From: Scortum barcoo
Taxonomy: Eukaryota; Chordata; Actinopteri; Centrarchiformes; Terapontidae
DNA length: 64,000 nucleotides
Assembly (NCBI GenBank): GCA_023238725.1
Contig: CM041545.1
Span: 11,129,782 to 11,193,781, forward strand
Direction of reading: 5' to 3'
Shown: piece after piece, positions 1 to 10,392 of the stretch
How positions within the stretch are numbered: the first letter of the stretch is position 1
How the letters are laid out: the number at the start of each line of letters is the position of its first letter
Made by a program: the position numbers and the translations under genes
The notes under the pieces: generated by a model
Databases searched by the model: none
What the model was told of the DNA's origin: nothing
What the model saw: only the letters and a program-made list of their open reading frames with translations

Positions 1-1810
1 ACACCGCAAGCGGCATGGCTACCGCCTTGACCACCATGAAAAGAAAAGGAAGAAGGAAAGCCGTGAGGCCCATGAGCGGTCCCAGAAAGCCAAGAAGATG
101 ATTGGTCTGAAGGCCAAACTGTACCACAAACAGAGACATGCAGAAAAGATCCAGATGAAGAAGACGTGAGTACAGAAAGGGGAAATAAATGTGGCTTTTC
201 TTTTGAAATGGTGGCTTTTTTTTAAATAAATAAATTAATAAATTAAATCAACAACTCTGACTTGTACCTTTGCAGCATTAAGATGCACGAACAGAGGAAG
301 ACCAAGCAGAAGAATGATGATAAGACCCCAGAGGGAGCAGTGCCAGCCTACCTGTTGGACAGAGAGGGACAGTCCCGTGCTAAGGTCCTTTCCAACATGA
401 TCAAACAGAAGAGGAAAGAGAAAGCTGTAAGTAACCTGCTCGTCGGCAGCCCCCTTTTTGGTGGTTGTCAAGCAACATGCTACATTTTAAGATTTTCTGC
501 AATCATGCAAAACATATCTATTTTAGCTATTTTACATTATTAATTGTATGGCACTGATGTAGACTTTTAGGTGCAAAATGTTATTGGCTTCTAAACATAA
601 TGTGTAATGTCTGCAGGGTAAATGGGAGGTGCCCCTGCCAAAGGTGCGTGCCCAGGGAGAGACAGAAGTGCTCAAAGTTATCAAAACTGGAAAGAGACAA
701 AAGAAAGCCTGGAAGAGGATGGTCACCAAAGTTTGTTTTGTCGGTGACGGCTTCACCCGTAAACCTCCCAAATATGAGCGTTTCATCAGACCCATGGTAA
801 GATTTGCAGTGTGCTTTGAGTTTAAATGTGTTATATGTTGTGTTGCATTGTACACTTGAACTAATGTCCGACAAGGTTTCTTCACATGCATTCAGGATTC
901 ATGCTAAAATTGAGCAGTGCATTTCGGTTTTATTTTATTTTTATTTACCCAGGAGTATCCATTAAGATTAAAAATCTCTTTTTCAACAGTGTCCTGGCAA
1001 ACATAAACCGCAGCAAAAATAATACATTTTAGACAAAAGACAAAGATCTAACTATTTTAAATGAAAGAATTAATGACAGAATTGTAAGATATTAATAAAC
1101 GTTCAAAACCCCTGCTGCCAGATCTGCCTGCTTCCCGGTTCTTTAGAAAGACATTAAATCTGTCCAGTGACCAGCTCCCAAAGATTCTGAGATTTTTCAG
1201 CTGATTCCAGTCGAATGGAGCAGCATACTGATACTAATAATGTTCTAAATAAAATTCCTAACACCTAAATGGCCTCTCTTGTTGTCCTACTTTAGGGTTT
1301 GCGTTTTAAGAAGGCTCATGTCACACATCCAGAGCTGAAGGCGACATTCTGCCTTCCCATCCTCGGAGTGAAGAAGAACCCCTCCTCGCCCCTCTACACC
1401 TCTCTGGGAGTCATCACAAAAGGAACAGTCATAGAGGTCAATGTCAGCGAGCTGGGCTTAGTCACACAAGGAGGAAAGGTTATCTGGGGTGAGTGCTCAT
1501 TAATCCATTTATCTGTGTATTTACATGCTCCGTAATGTGTCCGTCCCCTACTTTTGTAAATTGGTCAGAAATATCTGCTTAAACAAAAAATTCAGCTTCC
1601 AAATTCAGTTTAATGAGTTAAAAAAACAAATTGATAAACACAGCGAGATATTGCTGCAGAAACCTGGCGTTTTTTTTAAAGTGTGCACACGCATGTGGTG
1701 TGTGACTGTGTGTGTAACTGAAATATTTCTTTTATTTCCCAGGTAAATATGCCCAGGTGACGAATAACCCTGAGAACGATGGCTGCATTAATGCCGTTCT
1801 GCTGGTATAA
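1..1810 (+). CDS. nsa2: NSA2 ribosome biogenesis factor, 5'-truncated by the window edge
   Basis: NSA2 (TINP1) is a nucleolar/nuclear factor that joins pre-60S particles and is needed for 27S pre-rRNA processing. Five coding exons are visible: 2-165 (partial), 276-426, 617-796, 1296-1488 and 1743-1810. All joints are GT-AG and keep one frame. The translation matches vertebrate NSA2 nearly residue for residue: a lysine/arginine-rich N-terminal part (KKRKKESREAHERS), then KTPEGAVPAYLLDREGQSRA, KWEVPLPKVRAQGETEV, and the C-terminal beta domain ending in NNPENDGCINAVLLV before TAA at 1808-1810. Only about the first ten residues and the start codon are missing, off the left edge. The C-terminal domain resembles ribosomal protein S8e, as known for the family. 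Intron 3 (797-1295) is the longest and holds nothing I recognise. No frameshift or stop interrupts the exons. Confidence 0.97.
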
Positions 1811-2021
1811 GACTCTTGACCTTTATACAGACTGTGCCTGGTTATTCTTATATACAAGAGGAGTGTTGAGTACAACAAAGAACACGAAGATGCAACAAGC
1901 GATGGGCTTCAAATCGCCTGAGGATCTCTGATGCTGCACTCGGCAACACAACCGTGTTTGTAACAAGGGGGAAACTCAAAGGAAAGTAAAATGGGGGTAT
2001 TATTGAATTAAATGTGATATA

Positions 2022-2027
2022 AATAAA
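2022..2027 (+). terminator. NSA2 poly(A) signal
   Basis: A canonical AATAAA lies about 212 bp after the NSA2 stop codon, in an AT-rich context and followed by a T-rich stretch at 2040-2055. The NSA2 3' UTR would be roughly 1811-2045. Confidence 0.7.
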
Positions 2028-2049
2028 CTTGACTTGACTAATTTTTGGA

Positions 2050-3760
2050 TTTCTGTCCCTTTGTCGCTTTCTTGAAAACCACTCTTTATAAGCTACACAC
2101 TTGCCCCTCGAAACGGTATCCTAATGGTAGAGATTTGTTTAAAGGAGCAGTATGCAGGATTTAGGTTGATCTCTGAGCAAAAATGCAATATAATATTTAT
2201 AATATTTTCATGAGTTTTTATTAAATTGAGAATAGCGCATTGTGTTCTACATTTGCGGTCCTTTCTCATGGATCTGACACCCTGCGCCTCAGACCCTTCT
2301 AATGAAGGATTTAAAATTCACTCAAAACTGAGTGACAGGGCTCAGCGTGGACATGCTGCTCCACCAGAATTCTATTTTTTATAACGCGTTAGTTCTTATA
2401 GTAAGTTAAAGTCATTTTAATATTGGCTGTACTTTTTCCCCATACTCTTGGAAAGGGATGGATGAGGGGAGAAGTATTCAGTTAGTCACAATCTGCAATT
2501 GCACCACTAGATGCTACTAAATCTTATGTGCTCTAAATTTTACGTATGTGTCGAGTGTAGGTCTAACAAGAATGCTGCTTTATATGCTGAAGAAAAATAA
2601 CCACTTCACATAACACATCTTCCAGAGGTACAAAGAAGCCAGAGGTGTCACTGGATTAATTGTATTGAGCAAAAGTATGTGCTCATACTCTTCCCCTTAT
2701 CCGAGCAAGCCAAGCATTCTCTTATAATTTCTGGAAATGCAGAATGTGTGTATTTATCAGTATTGCTGTAGTAATCCTCTTGAATGTTTACTGTGATTTT
2801 CAGTGAAAGTCATGGCTCACAAAGGGAGTCAAACAACATTTGTCTTTAGTAACGAGCTTCCTCTTCTTCCTTCCTGTGTCATTGTGTGTGCTGTTCTGTG
2901 TTACTTGAGGGATAAAAAAAGCCAGGAAAGTGCTTATAATAAACCTGCAGCTTCTCAAAACACAGGACATCTGGAGCGGCAGGATAAATATGGGTGGGCT
3001 GCAGATTTCCGCAGGTCATTGATAGATAAAAATCAAACAGACTGCAGATTTGGGAAACAGGCCTGTGACGTGGGGCATCCTTTATCAAACCTCAGCTACC
3101 ATAATCTATCCAACAACACAGTGAGTGAAAAGCACAAAAGAAACTAGAATATCTGCAATTATATGAACTATAATTAAAGCATTACAGTGTGTTAACTTTA
3201 GATATTGTGCATTACCGTAGATGTACAGATTTTACATACATAATAGCACATTGCTTATTTTGGTGCTTCAGACTCATGACTTTTGATCCACTTTTCTACC
3301 TAGTTTTACTACAATCATGTGCCTAGGCTGCACTTTGCACTATTTGATTATTACATAACTCCTGGTTCAGTCCAGGTTGTCAGCTGACACAGTAAGCTTA
3401 TTTTCACCCACTGCTTTCAGTCAGCAGTTTGGAGTTCAGTGAATGATTTCAGTTCAAAAGGGAGGAGGACATTTTTGAGAAATTAATAGTTAGAAGCAAT
3501 GTGGACATGAATACACTCAGACTGGTTTCGCACTGTAAATTTCTTTAGAAACCGTCACTGCTGTTTGGGTTGTATTTCCTATATTTATATGCTAGGTTCA
3601 GAGTTTTGATTTCTAAACCAGATGTCATTTCACTAACTATCAATAACTATTTCAAATGAGCTACTGCCTTGTTTTATTCCTCTGCGTATTTTAAAAAATG
3701 TTGTCCATACCTGTACATACATTACAGAGGAAAAAAGTTACGTCAGAATAAACCAGCAAA
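2050..3760. other. Intergenic region between NSA2 and the torsin cluster
   Basis: No gene recognised. A 114-codon open frame at 2803-3147 (+) has no splice signals, no homology I can see and no supporting context, so I treat it as chance. The DNA is AT-rich with no obvious structured repeat. Confidence 0.5.
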
Positions 3761-3769
3761 ATTGTTATC

Positions 3770-4150
3770 TTCGTTTCCTGAAGGGCAGTGACAAGTACAA
3801 TTCGATCATTCGATTCGATTATTATCACAATTATGATAAAACATGCTTTCTCTAAGTGTCTCACTATGGTTCACATGGTCATGTTATGCACTCTTTATGT
3901 AAAAGAAATGGTGACACTGGGAAAATTTTTGTATTTTATTTGTGATTTGTTTGACTGTAAGGATTTGAGATTTCATGGACTTTTTTTGGTTGTGATTTCA
4001 AGAAACCCCGACAGCAAACTGTCAAAGTTACGAGAAACCAACACAACATTTCCTCTCACAACAATGTTTGGGAAGAACTGTGTATGACTCTTCAAATACA
4101 AATTAAAGTACAGGGCATAGTGTTTTGAAAGAAATCAAAACAAAGTGGAT
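3770..4150 (-). repeat. Duplicated torsin 3' flank, copy A
   Basis: This block aligns by eye with 9640-10045, downstream of the other torsin gene. Shared strings include CACTATGGTTMAC, TGCACTCTT, TTTTATYTGTGATTTGTTTG, GACAGCAARCTG and TTGTTTGGGAAGAA. It lies in the probable 3' UTR or 3' flank of the minus-strand torsin gene A. A minus-strand AATAAA (plus-strand TTTATT at 3935-3940) is a possible poly(A) signal; the matching position in copy B reads TTTATC. The shared flank shows that the tandem duplication took in more than the coding exons. Confidence 0.65.
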
Positions 4151-5056
4151 AATTTACAATATCATTTGAATTTTGTATTCCGAACTGTCTGTTTAAGAAT
4201 AAAAAATGCTTTCCTCAGTTTATATACAGTCTACAAATGCAGCTACAGAGTCCTGTCCTGTTGTTAAAAAAGAAAAGAAAATTAACAATGTAAGGCAGAA
4301 TTACATCTGTAAATGTTTTACACATCCACATCAATTACAGTGTATATTACTCCCATAAAACAGAGAATATTTGTCATCTATCATTTGAACCCCAGTTAGA
4401 TATTAAAAGTGTGTGGCTGCACAGTATAAAAACATATGAACTGAGGTTTCAACATCAAGTATTTCTGTTACTTGAACAGCGAGACTTTCTCGACTACCCA
4501 GACTCCCCACCAAGGCCAGCTCTGCCTCCTAATGAACTTGCGTGCAGAGAATGTGTGTACGAAACTCTAGATCTAAAATACAAAAAAAATTGGGTAAATT
4601 AATAAGAATTAAGGCAGGTGTGTCCTTACACATTTAAAAAAATACATGCCATATTTTCACTGACAGAATGACACCATGTTTGTCGTTAAGAAGCTCTCAG
4701 GAGACCAAAACCGTCTTCTAGACTCTCATCGTGGCATGACATAAAAGTGGAGGCCAAGTCCCTCAATCAGCGTAGCGTCTCCAGTCTTATTATTTTTTCA
4801 TTCGACTGGCACTGTGCTCCTTCACCAGCCTCTTCATTCAGTGTAAGCGAGATACAACATTGGAGAAGGCCTGTTGAAATCCTCCACGTGGCCAAAAGGT
4901 CAGACAGAGAAACCTCTGCTCAGACCTCTTCATATTTCAATCAGCTCAACTTTCTCTATTCAGTCATTTGGCTGAGAGTGTTTTTCTTTTTTCTTTTTAA
5001 AAAAAAAAAAAAAAGTGCGCATAGTGATCGAATGCAGTGTCCATCAGATGATGACA

Positions 5057-8000
5057 TCATAAGTAGTAGTCCAGCTTGCTCTCTATCGTCTTGCAGCCTT
5101 TGACAGCAAACACCCTCTCGGATTTGGGGAAATAGACTAAATCTTTGGCCAACTTTTCGGCCACTTTCAAATCAGGCCGATGTCCTTTGGCCTCCATCTG
5201 GGCCATGGCACACTCAACCACGTGCCGGTACTCCAGAGGTAGAAACGGGACGAAGAAGTCCACCAGGTTCTTGGCGATCAAACTTGTATGCCACAGGCCA
5301 CCTACAGGAAGAGATTAGCCCGTAATTACAGTAGTATAAAAATCTACATCTTTCATTGAATCTAGTTTCTGAATGCTAACAACATCAAAAAGTGCCCAGC
5401 AGCACAAAGTATTTAGCTAATCTGTACTCACTCTTGTCGTTGTTGAACACTGACAGAGTCAGCAGTGTCTCCAGGTCTTTGAGCTCCATCTCTTCTCGAT
5501 CTCGTCCTTCATTCCAGAAATCTAAAGCTATCTTTGTGATGTCCTGTCCCCCAGCATTGCTATCAGGAAGATCAGAAAACAGCAAACATTAGAAACTGGT
5601 GCAAATAATTTTCCAACGAAAGTGAAATAAAAGTAAAGGAAAACACAAAAAATCCCCAGTTTCATAATGACACTTCTCTCACACTGCATTTCTACTACAC
5701 AACTGTCCTGACCTGTTTTATTCCATTCAGAACTTGTCATTTATGTGATCCTGAAAAAGACTGTTTCTCTGTACTGACACATTTCTAATGGAAGTACTTG
5801 ACAGCATGCCACAGCACAGAGCCTCTATTCTGCATTGAACGCTGCATATTTGGTGTTTTTTCAGATTGCTGAGAGTTGAAAAATGTTTGGGTAAAACGCT
5901 GCTGTCATCACTAAGCGGTCCAATCACAGTGGAGGAGGGGTGGGCCAAACGCTGCAAAGACCAACTGTCACATCCACACAACATGTACAAGTGAACAACA
6001 GCAATAACTGAGGAGAAATGAATACTGCTCCATCCAACTTCAGGTTGGACGATGGCACCAAGATGTTTCCAGCCCACTAAATCTCATGAGCCCATGCAGA
6101 CTGGTGGATCAGTCCTCTCTCTCTACCTGCTTCAGCCTTCCCTTCATCCAGAGGACGTAGAGTAGTCTAACTCATGCCAACATTTTTACATTCAGTAGAC
6201 GTTGAAAACACAAACTATTGCCAATTTCATACAGACTGTATATAAATATAACATACAGTCTAGGCTTGCAACACATCTGCAGATATTCTGTATCATAGAT
6301 ACCATAGCTTCTCAGCTGAAAAACCAGCAGGTAAAATGCACTTTGGTTGACACGCGGCCTAAGGGAACACTTTCAGCTTTTTACCTGAGGAAGATGAAGA
6401 TGGCTTTCCGATAAGAAACTCCATCAAGCTTGTCGTAGTAGTCCAGGTACGGCTTTATGCTGTCAATCAAGCCAGGATGCATCTTATCCATTTCATCAAA
6501 GATGAACATTGAGTGTGCGCAGTTGGTGACGTTGCCTTTGATCCATTGCTGTAACTGAGTCTGTAGAGAAAAAGTGGCATATTCATATAAAATGGCAGAA
6601 CAGAATGACCTTGCTGTATTTAAGCTGAAAGTCACTGGGTTCTACTTATTTATCATCATACCTTGTAGGTAGCAACCTGTCTCTCGTGCGGGAAGTGAAG
6701 TTCAGATGTGAAAACATGAACAAATTTGCTGTCCATTCCCTCCTTGTAAATGTTTTCAGCAATCAGCTGACTAACAAAGTTCTTCCCTGTGCCGGTCCAT
6801 CCGTGCAGGGAGAGCACCAGGGGCTTCTTGGGGTTGTCGTTCGTCATGAATCCATTCACAGCTTTCAGGATGATGCGTGAAGCAATGTGCTGTCCAAATA
6901 GTTTGTTATCCAGGTCATCCTGGAGACCTAGAGAGAACACAGGAGAACTCAACAGGAATTCAACATACCTGACTAAAACATCTTCCTTAGAATCGCCCTC
7001 AGGGAAATTGTGTGGTTGAGGTGGCGAGAAACCAAATCAAAAATCAGTTTGAGTTTCAACATGTTTTACAGGTATCTGGAAATGGCTGATAATAATGCAG
7101 CACTATTAATGAGGAGTACAACTACTGGTGTGCACACAATAATACGGTGGTGTTCTGACACCAGCCGCCCACCTTGGGCTGGGGCGAATGTTTGGGCTTT
7201 TGGGTTTGGTAACTTGGTTGAATCACGGATTGAGTAAACATCTGCTGGGGTGCAATGCGATGAGGGGGGTGACACTTTGCTGGGGAGACACAGTTGTAGC
7301 ACTGCACCGTTTCTGGGGAGAATGAGTCTTCTGGGTCCAAAGGGACATCGAGGAGTTGAGTTGAGTTGCATTCACCAACATGGCCAACAACAAAGGTTCA
7401 CAAGCTACTTTGGCCTGCATTTTTCAGTCAATTTCCAGCATTTTTCCCCGCATGAGAATAACTATTTTTAATTTAATATGTTCTTCTGTTTTCTCAGTTT
7501 ACAAACAACCTTACTGAGAGGATTTGCTGCTTATATGAAATAAATATGCAATTATATTAATTTAATCATCCTCTGTACCATTGAAAAACAGTCTTAATCT
7601 GTGCATGTTATTGTTTTTTTCAATTAGATATATAAAGTATGTTTAAAAAGTAAACAAAGTAGGTTTAATGTCTATGTTTACCATGTCAAGCTGCATTTAG
7701 GTCTATTTCTGTGTGTGTATATTGAGAGCGGAGTTTAATATATGTACACATACCTGTCCAATAAAGCTGTTTCTGACTGTTTTCTCTGCTCTAAGTGACA
7801 AATAAAAATATCTGTAGGGACTGGACTGCTAATCAAACAAAACAAGCAGTCAAAAAAGTAAATTGTTAACGTCGGAAACTGCAATGGCATCACATTGCAC
7901 CAGCATAGAAATCAAGTAATAGAAAACACAAGCAGCAGATTCACCTACTGTGAAAATAATCACATATTATTTTGTTTAACATGTATGTAGGTGGAGGCCT

Positions 8001-8410
8001 TTGTTTCTGATGAGACCCCCCCCCCAACAAAACCTGTATCAGACCAGACTGGAGTAGGTGTAGTTTATTCTTAACGGGATTTATGAATGTGATTGGTTTC
8101 GGTTTTGACGGTCAATCATTGCCGTGCAGCCTGGGCGTTGTTATGAATGATTAAAAGAAGATTGATCATTTAGTCGCCTTAAAACTGACCTAGGTGCCCA
8201 CACACTTCTGCGCCGAACACGCTCACCTGTTGCATTGAAGGCGATCCAGTTGTGATCGCAACTTTCATGAAAGTAATTGTAGACAGTCCGCCCGACCATC
8301 GCGGTGACTCCTAACAACACTGTTGTTGTTGTGATCGGTTCAAACGCGACCACCAGCACGCCGGCGGTCGAGAAAACGTGCAAAAACAGACACAAGCGCG
8401 TCGGATTCAT
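5057..8410 (-). CDS. tor1: Torsin-1-like AAA+ ATPase, copy A
   Basis: Torsins are ER and nuclear-envelope lumenal AAA+ ATPases activated by LAP1/LULL1. Coding exons in transcript order: 8410-8227, 6927-6662, 6560-6385, 5559-5432 and 5301-5057. They sum to 999 nt, giving 332 aa, the length of human TOR1A. Residues 1 to about 23 form a signal sequence (MNPTRLCLFLHVF...). Walker A is GWTGTGKN at 104-111, with the torsin-type Asn after Lys. Walker B is FIFDEMDK with D172/E173. The sensor-2 region GCK has Cys321. The protein ends in KLDYYL. An NVT glycosylation sequon near residue 160 matches a known torsin site. The start at 8408-8410 was chosen because it places the signal peptide first and makes exon 1 exactly as long as in copy B (184 nt). 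Intron 1 (6928-8226) is long and AT-rich; an extra stretch around 5.8-6.3 kb makes intron 3 longer than in copy B. I cannot say whether this is tor1a or tor1b. Confidence 0.93.
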
Positions 8411-8776
8411 TGTCGCAGACACTTGACTCCCCACATCAGATGATTTTGTGCGACAAAATAGCCATAGCGTCTTGATTAAACACCGCGCTACAGCCGAAAC
8501 GCTAGCTCGTTTTACAACGCGGCACTTCCGCATGCGTCATCGACACGCGACGCAACAAAGCAACAGCATTTAAAACAAACATGTTTGGCAAGTTTTAAAA
8601 GCGTGAGAAGTGTCTAGATTTGGGGTGTTAAAGTCAACCATCTACACGTGCGCGCACGTTATGTTTTCGTGTGGCTAACCTGCGATGTAACAGCCGCACC
8701 AGCTCAAAATGAAACAAATCCTTGATCATGAGGTAGATAACGCGTGAATGAGGTAAACAAAGCAACCGTAAAATAC

Positions 8777-8975
8777 CCGTCCTGTTGAAGGAAATCCACT
8801 CGGGTCGGCAGCACTCGTGGAAATAGTAGAAGATGTTCGGGTAGCTGGCGAGAAACCCGGTGAGAGCCGCAGCCATCCCCACGGCGATGCCCGTGCTGAT
8901 GGGCTCCATCGCCCCCGCGGTGCCGGAGCAGGCGAGCGCACACAGCAGCACGACGAGTCGCTTCCTCTGTGTCAT
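8777..8975 (-). CDS. Extra torsin-1 first exon, alternative for copy A or orphan
   Basis: A 199-nt open stretch starts at ATG 8973-8975 and ends at a GT donor (8776-8775) in phase 1, the same phase as the other two torsin first exons. It encodes a signal peptide (MTQRKRLVVLLCALACSG) and then EPISTGIAVG, YFHECC and FNRTG, closer to the EPIS...AECC stretch of mammalian torsin-1 than either other first exon here. Spliced to exon 2 at 6927 it would give a 337-aa torsin. No torsin exon 2-5 set lies between it and the 8227-8410 exon. It is therefore either an alternative first exon with its own promoter or the remnant of a third tandem copy. The donor (G|GTATTT) is weaker than the GTGAGC of the other two. 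The GC-rich, CpG-containing context favours a working promoter. Confidence 0.75.
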
Positions 8976-9117
8976 GTCAGTGTCACCGGTTCATCTCACT
9001 TAAAGTCCAAACGAAAACAAAGGAGAAGGAGGAAGGAGAGTTACAAGAGAGGGTCAAACTGTTTGTCAAAGCGAATTAAGTAAACACAGCCGTCGCCGGT
9101 CGTTGTCATGCGCGACG

Positions 9118-9125
9118 TGACGTCA
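9118..9125. promoter_or_regulatory. Consensus CRE palindrome upstream of the torsin extra first exon
   Basis: A perfect TGACGTCA lies 143 bp upstream of the ATG at 8975, in a CpG-containing stretch (9090-9125). It is a standard CREB/ATF binding site. Function is inferred from position only. Confidence 0.45.
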
Positions 9126-9273
9126 GGGTCCAAAGGTCACGTTCACCTGGGTTGGGGGGGGTCAAAAATTATAGCCTCATCTGTCACGGGGGATTATAGT
9201 TGGGGGGTGAAAAAGGCGTCTTGTGTTCTTAGTAAAGCTTTTTATTGGCAATATAGTCAAGTTAATTTATACG

Positions 9274-9460
9274 GTAACACTTTACAGTAAGGGTGCAAAT
9301 TATACATGACAGATGAAATACTGATTTACACCAAGAGCAATTTTAGCAATACCACTTTAGATATCATGTGCAAAATTACTTCTATTAGCATCAAGTGCAC
9401 TATTGCTTTCAATACTGTGCAATATTACTTTAAATGATATGTAAAACAGTACCTTCCATT
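9274..9460. repeat. Low-copy-looking repeat fragment with GTAACACTTTACA start
   Basis: The segment begins with GGTAACACTTTACAGTAAGG, a string I associate with teleost interspersed repeats. It continues with several imperfect repeats of an ATCATGTGCAA / ACTGTGCAATATTAC type. Class not determined. Confidence 0.3.
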
Positions 9461-9639
9461 ACTTTTTTCAGTGTCCTGTGCAGTTTTCTGTTCAATATCA
9501 TGTGCATTACTATTTTAATATTTCTGTCTTTTGTGTTCAATTTTACAGTCAAGTATTAACAATTACTACAAAAATTACAAAATGTCAGGTAAAATGAATA
9601 AAATAAAACAATAAAGCAGCCAAGGTGTTATCGTCATGT

Positions 9640-10045
9640 TTCCTGACTGGCAGTGATACATGCCAGGAGCTTCACTGAATCATTCAATTGTCACACTATG
9701 GTTAACGGGTCATGGTATGCACTCTTCATGCAAAAAAAACAGTAACACTAAGAAAATTGAATATTTTATCTGTGATTTGTTTGTCTGGTGCATTTACAGC
9801 CAAGAAGTACTCAACTGTGAAGTGAAGTGAAGTGTCAACTGTCTATCCACAGTCCACTAAAAGCTCCTTTACCTGCAAGTGACTTCAAGCGATTCGATTT
9901 ATATGCCTTTTTTGAGTTGTGGCTCTTAAGAGACCCTGACAGCAAGCTGCCAAATTATGAGAAATTTCCTCTCCTAAAATTGTTTGGGAAGAAATGTATA
10001 TGACCGTTGAAAGCCAAATTATAGCACAGAGCATTTAAGCTGAAT
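9640..10045 (-). repeat. Duplicated torsin 3' flank, copy B
   Basis: Counterpart of 3770-4150, in the 3' flank of torsin copy B. The order of shared blocks is the same. Near 9818-9835 it carries a short AGTGAAGTGAAGTG microsatellite absent from copy A. Confidence 0.6.
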
Positions 10046-10392
10046 TTTAAATCAAACTAAGTGCATAATCAACCACTCCACTACTTACAATATCATTTGA
10101 ATTCTGTATTCTTACGTGGTTTCAGATTAAAGGATAAGGTTATCATTTTAGCACCAATGTAATCATTACAACATCTTTTAAATCTATTTAACACACACAA
10201 TTAAGGCACCGACCAATTGAGATGATGTACGGTGTCATAGGAGTGATTTGTACACTCACTGTCAGTGGCACCCTGAGTGATTTCCTGTTGTTTAAAAGTT
10301 TAGAAAGTTGCTCAGAGCCACACTGAGCACTCTCTTTCTCTCTGTCCATCGTTTCATTATCTTGACAATCATCCATCCATCAGATGATGACA

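Noticed and set aside
2803..3147. A 114-codon frame downstream of NSA2
   Set aside because: No splice sites, no promoter, no similarity I can see, and AT-rich context.
3788..4087. A 99-codon plus-strand frame over the torsin 3' flank
   Set aside because: The duplicated flank at 9.6-10.0 kb does not preserve the frame, so the similarity reflects duplication and not coding.
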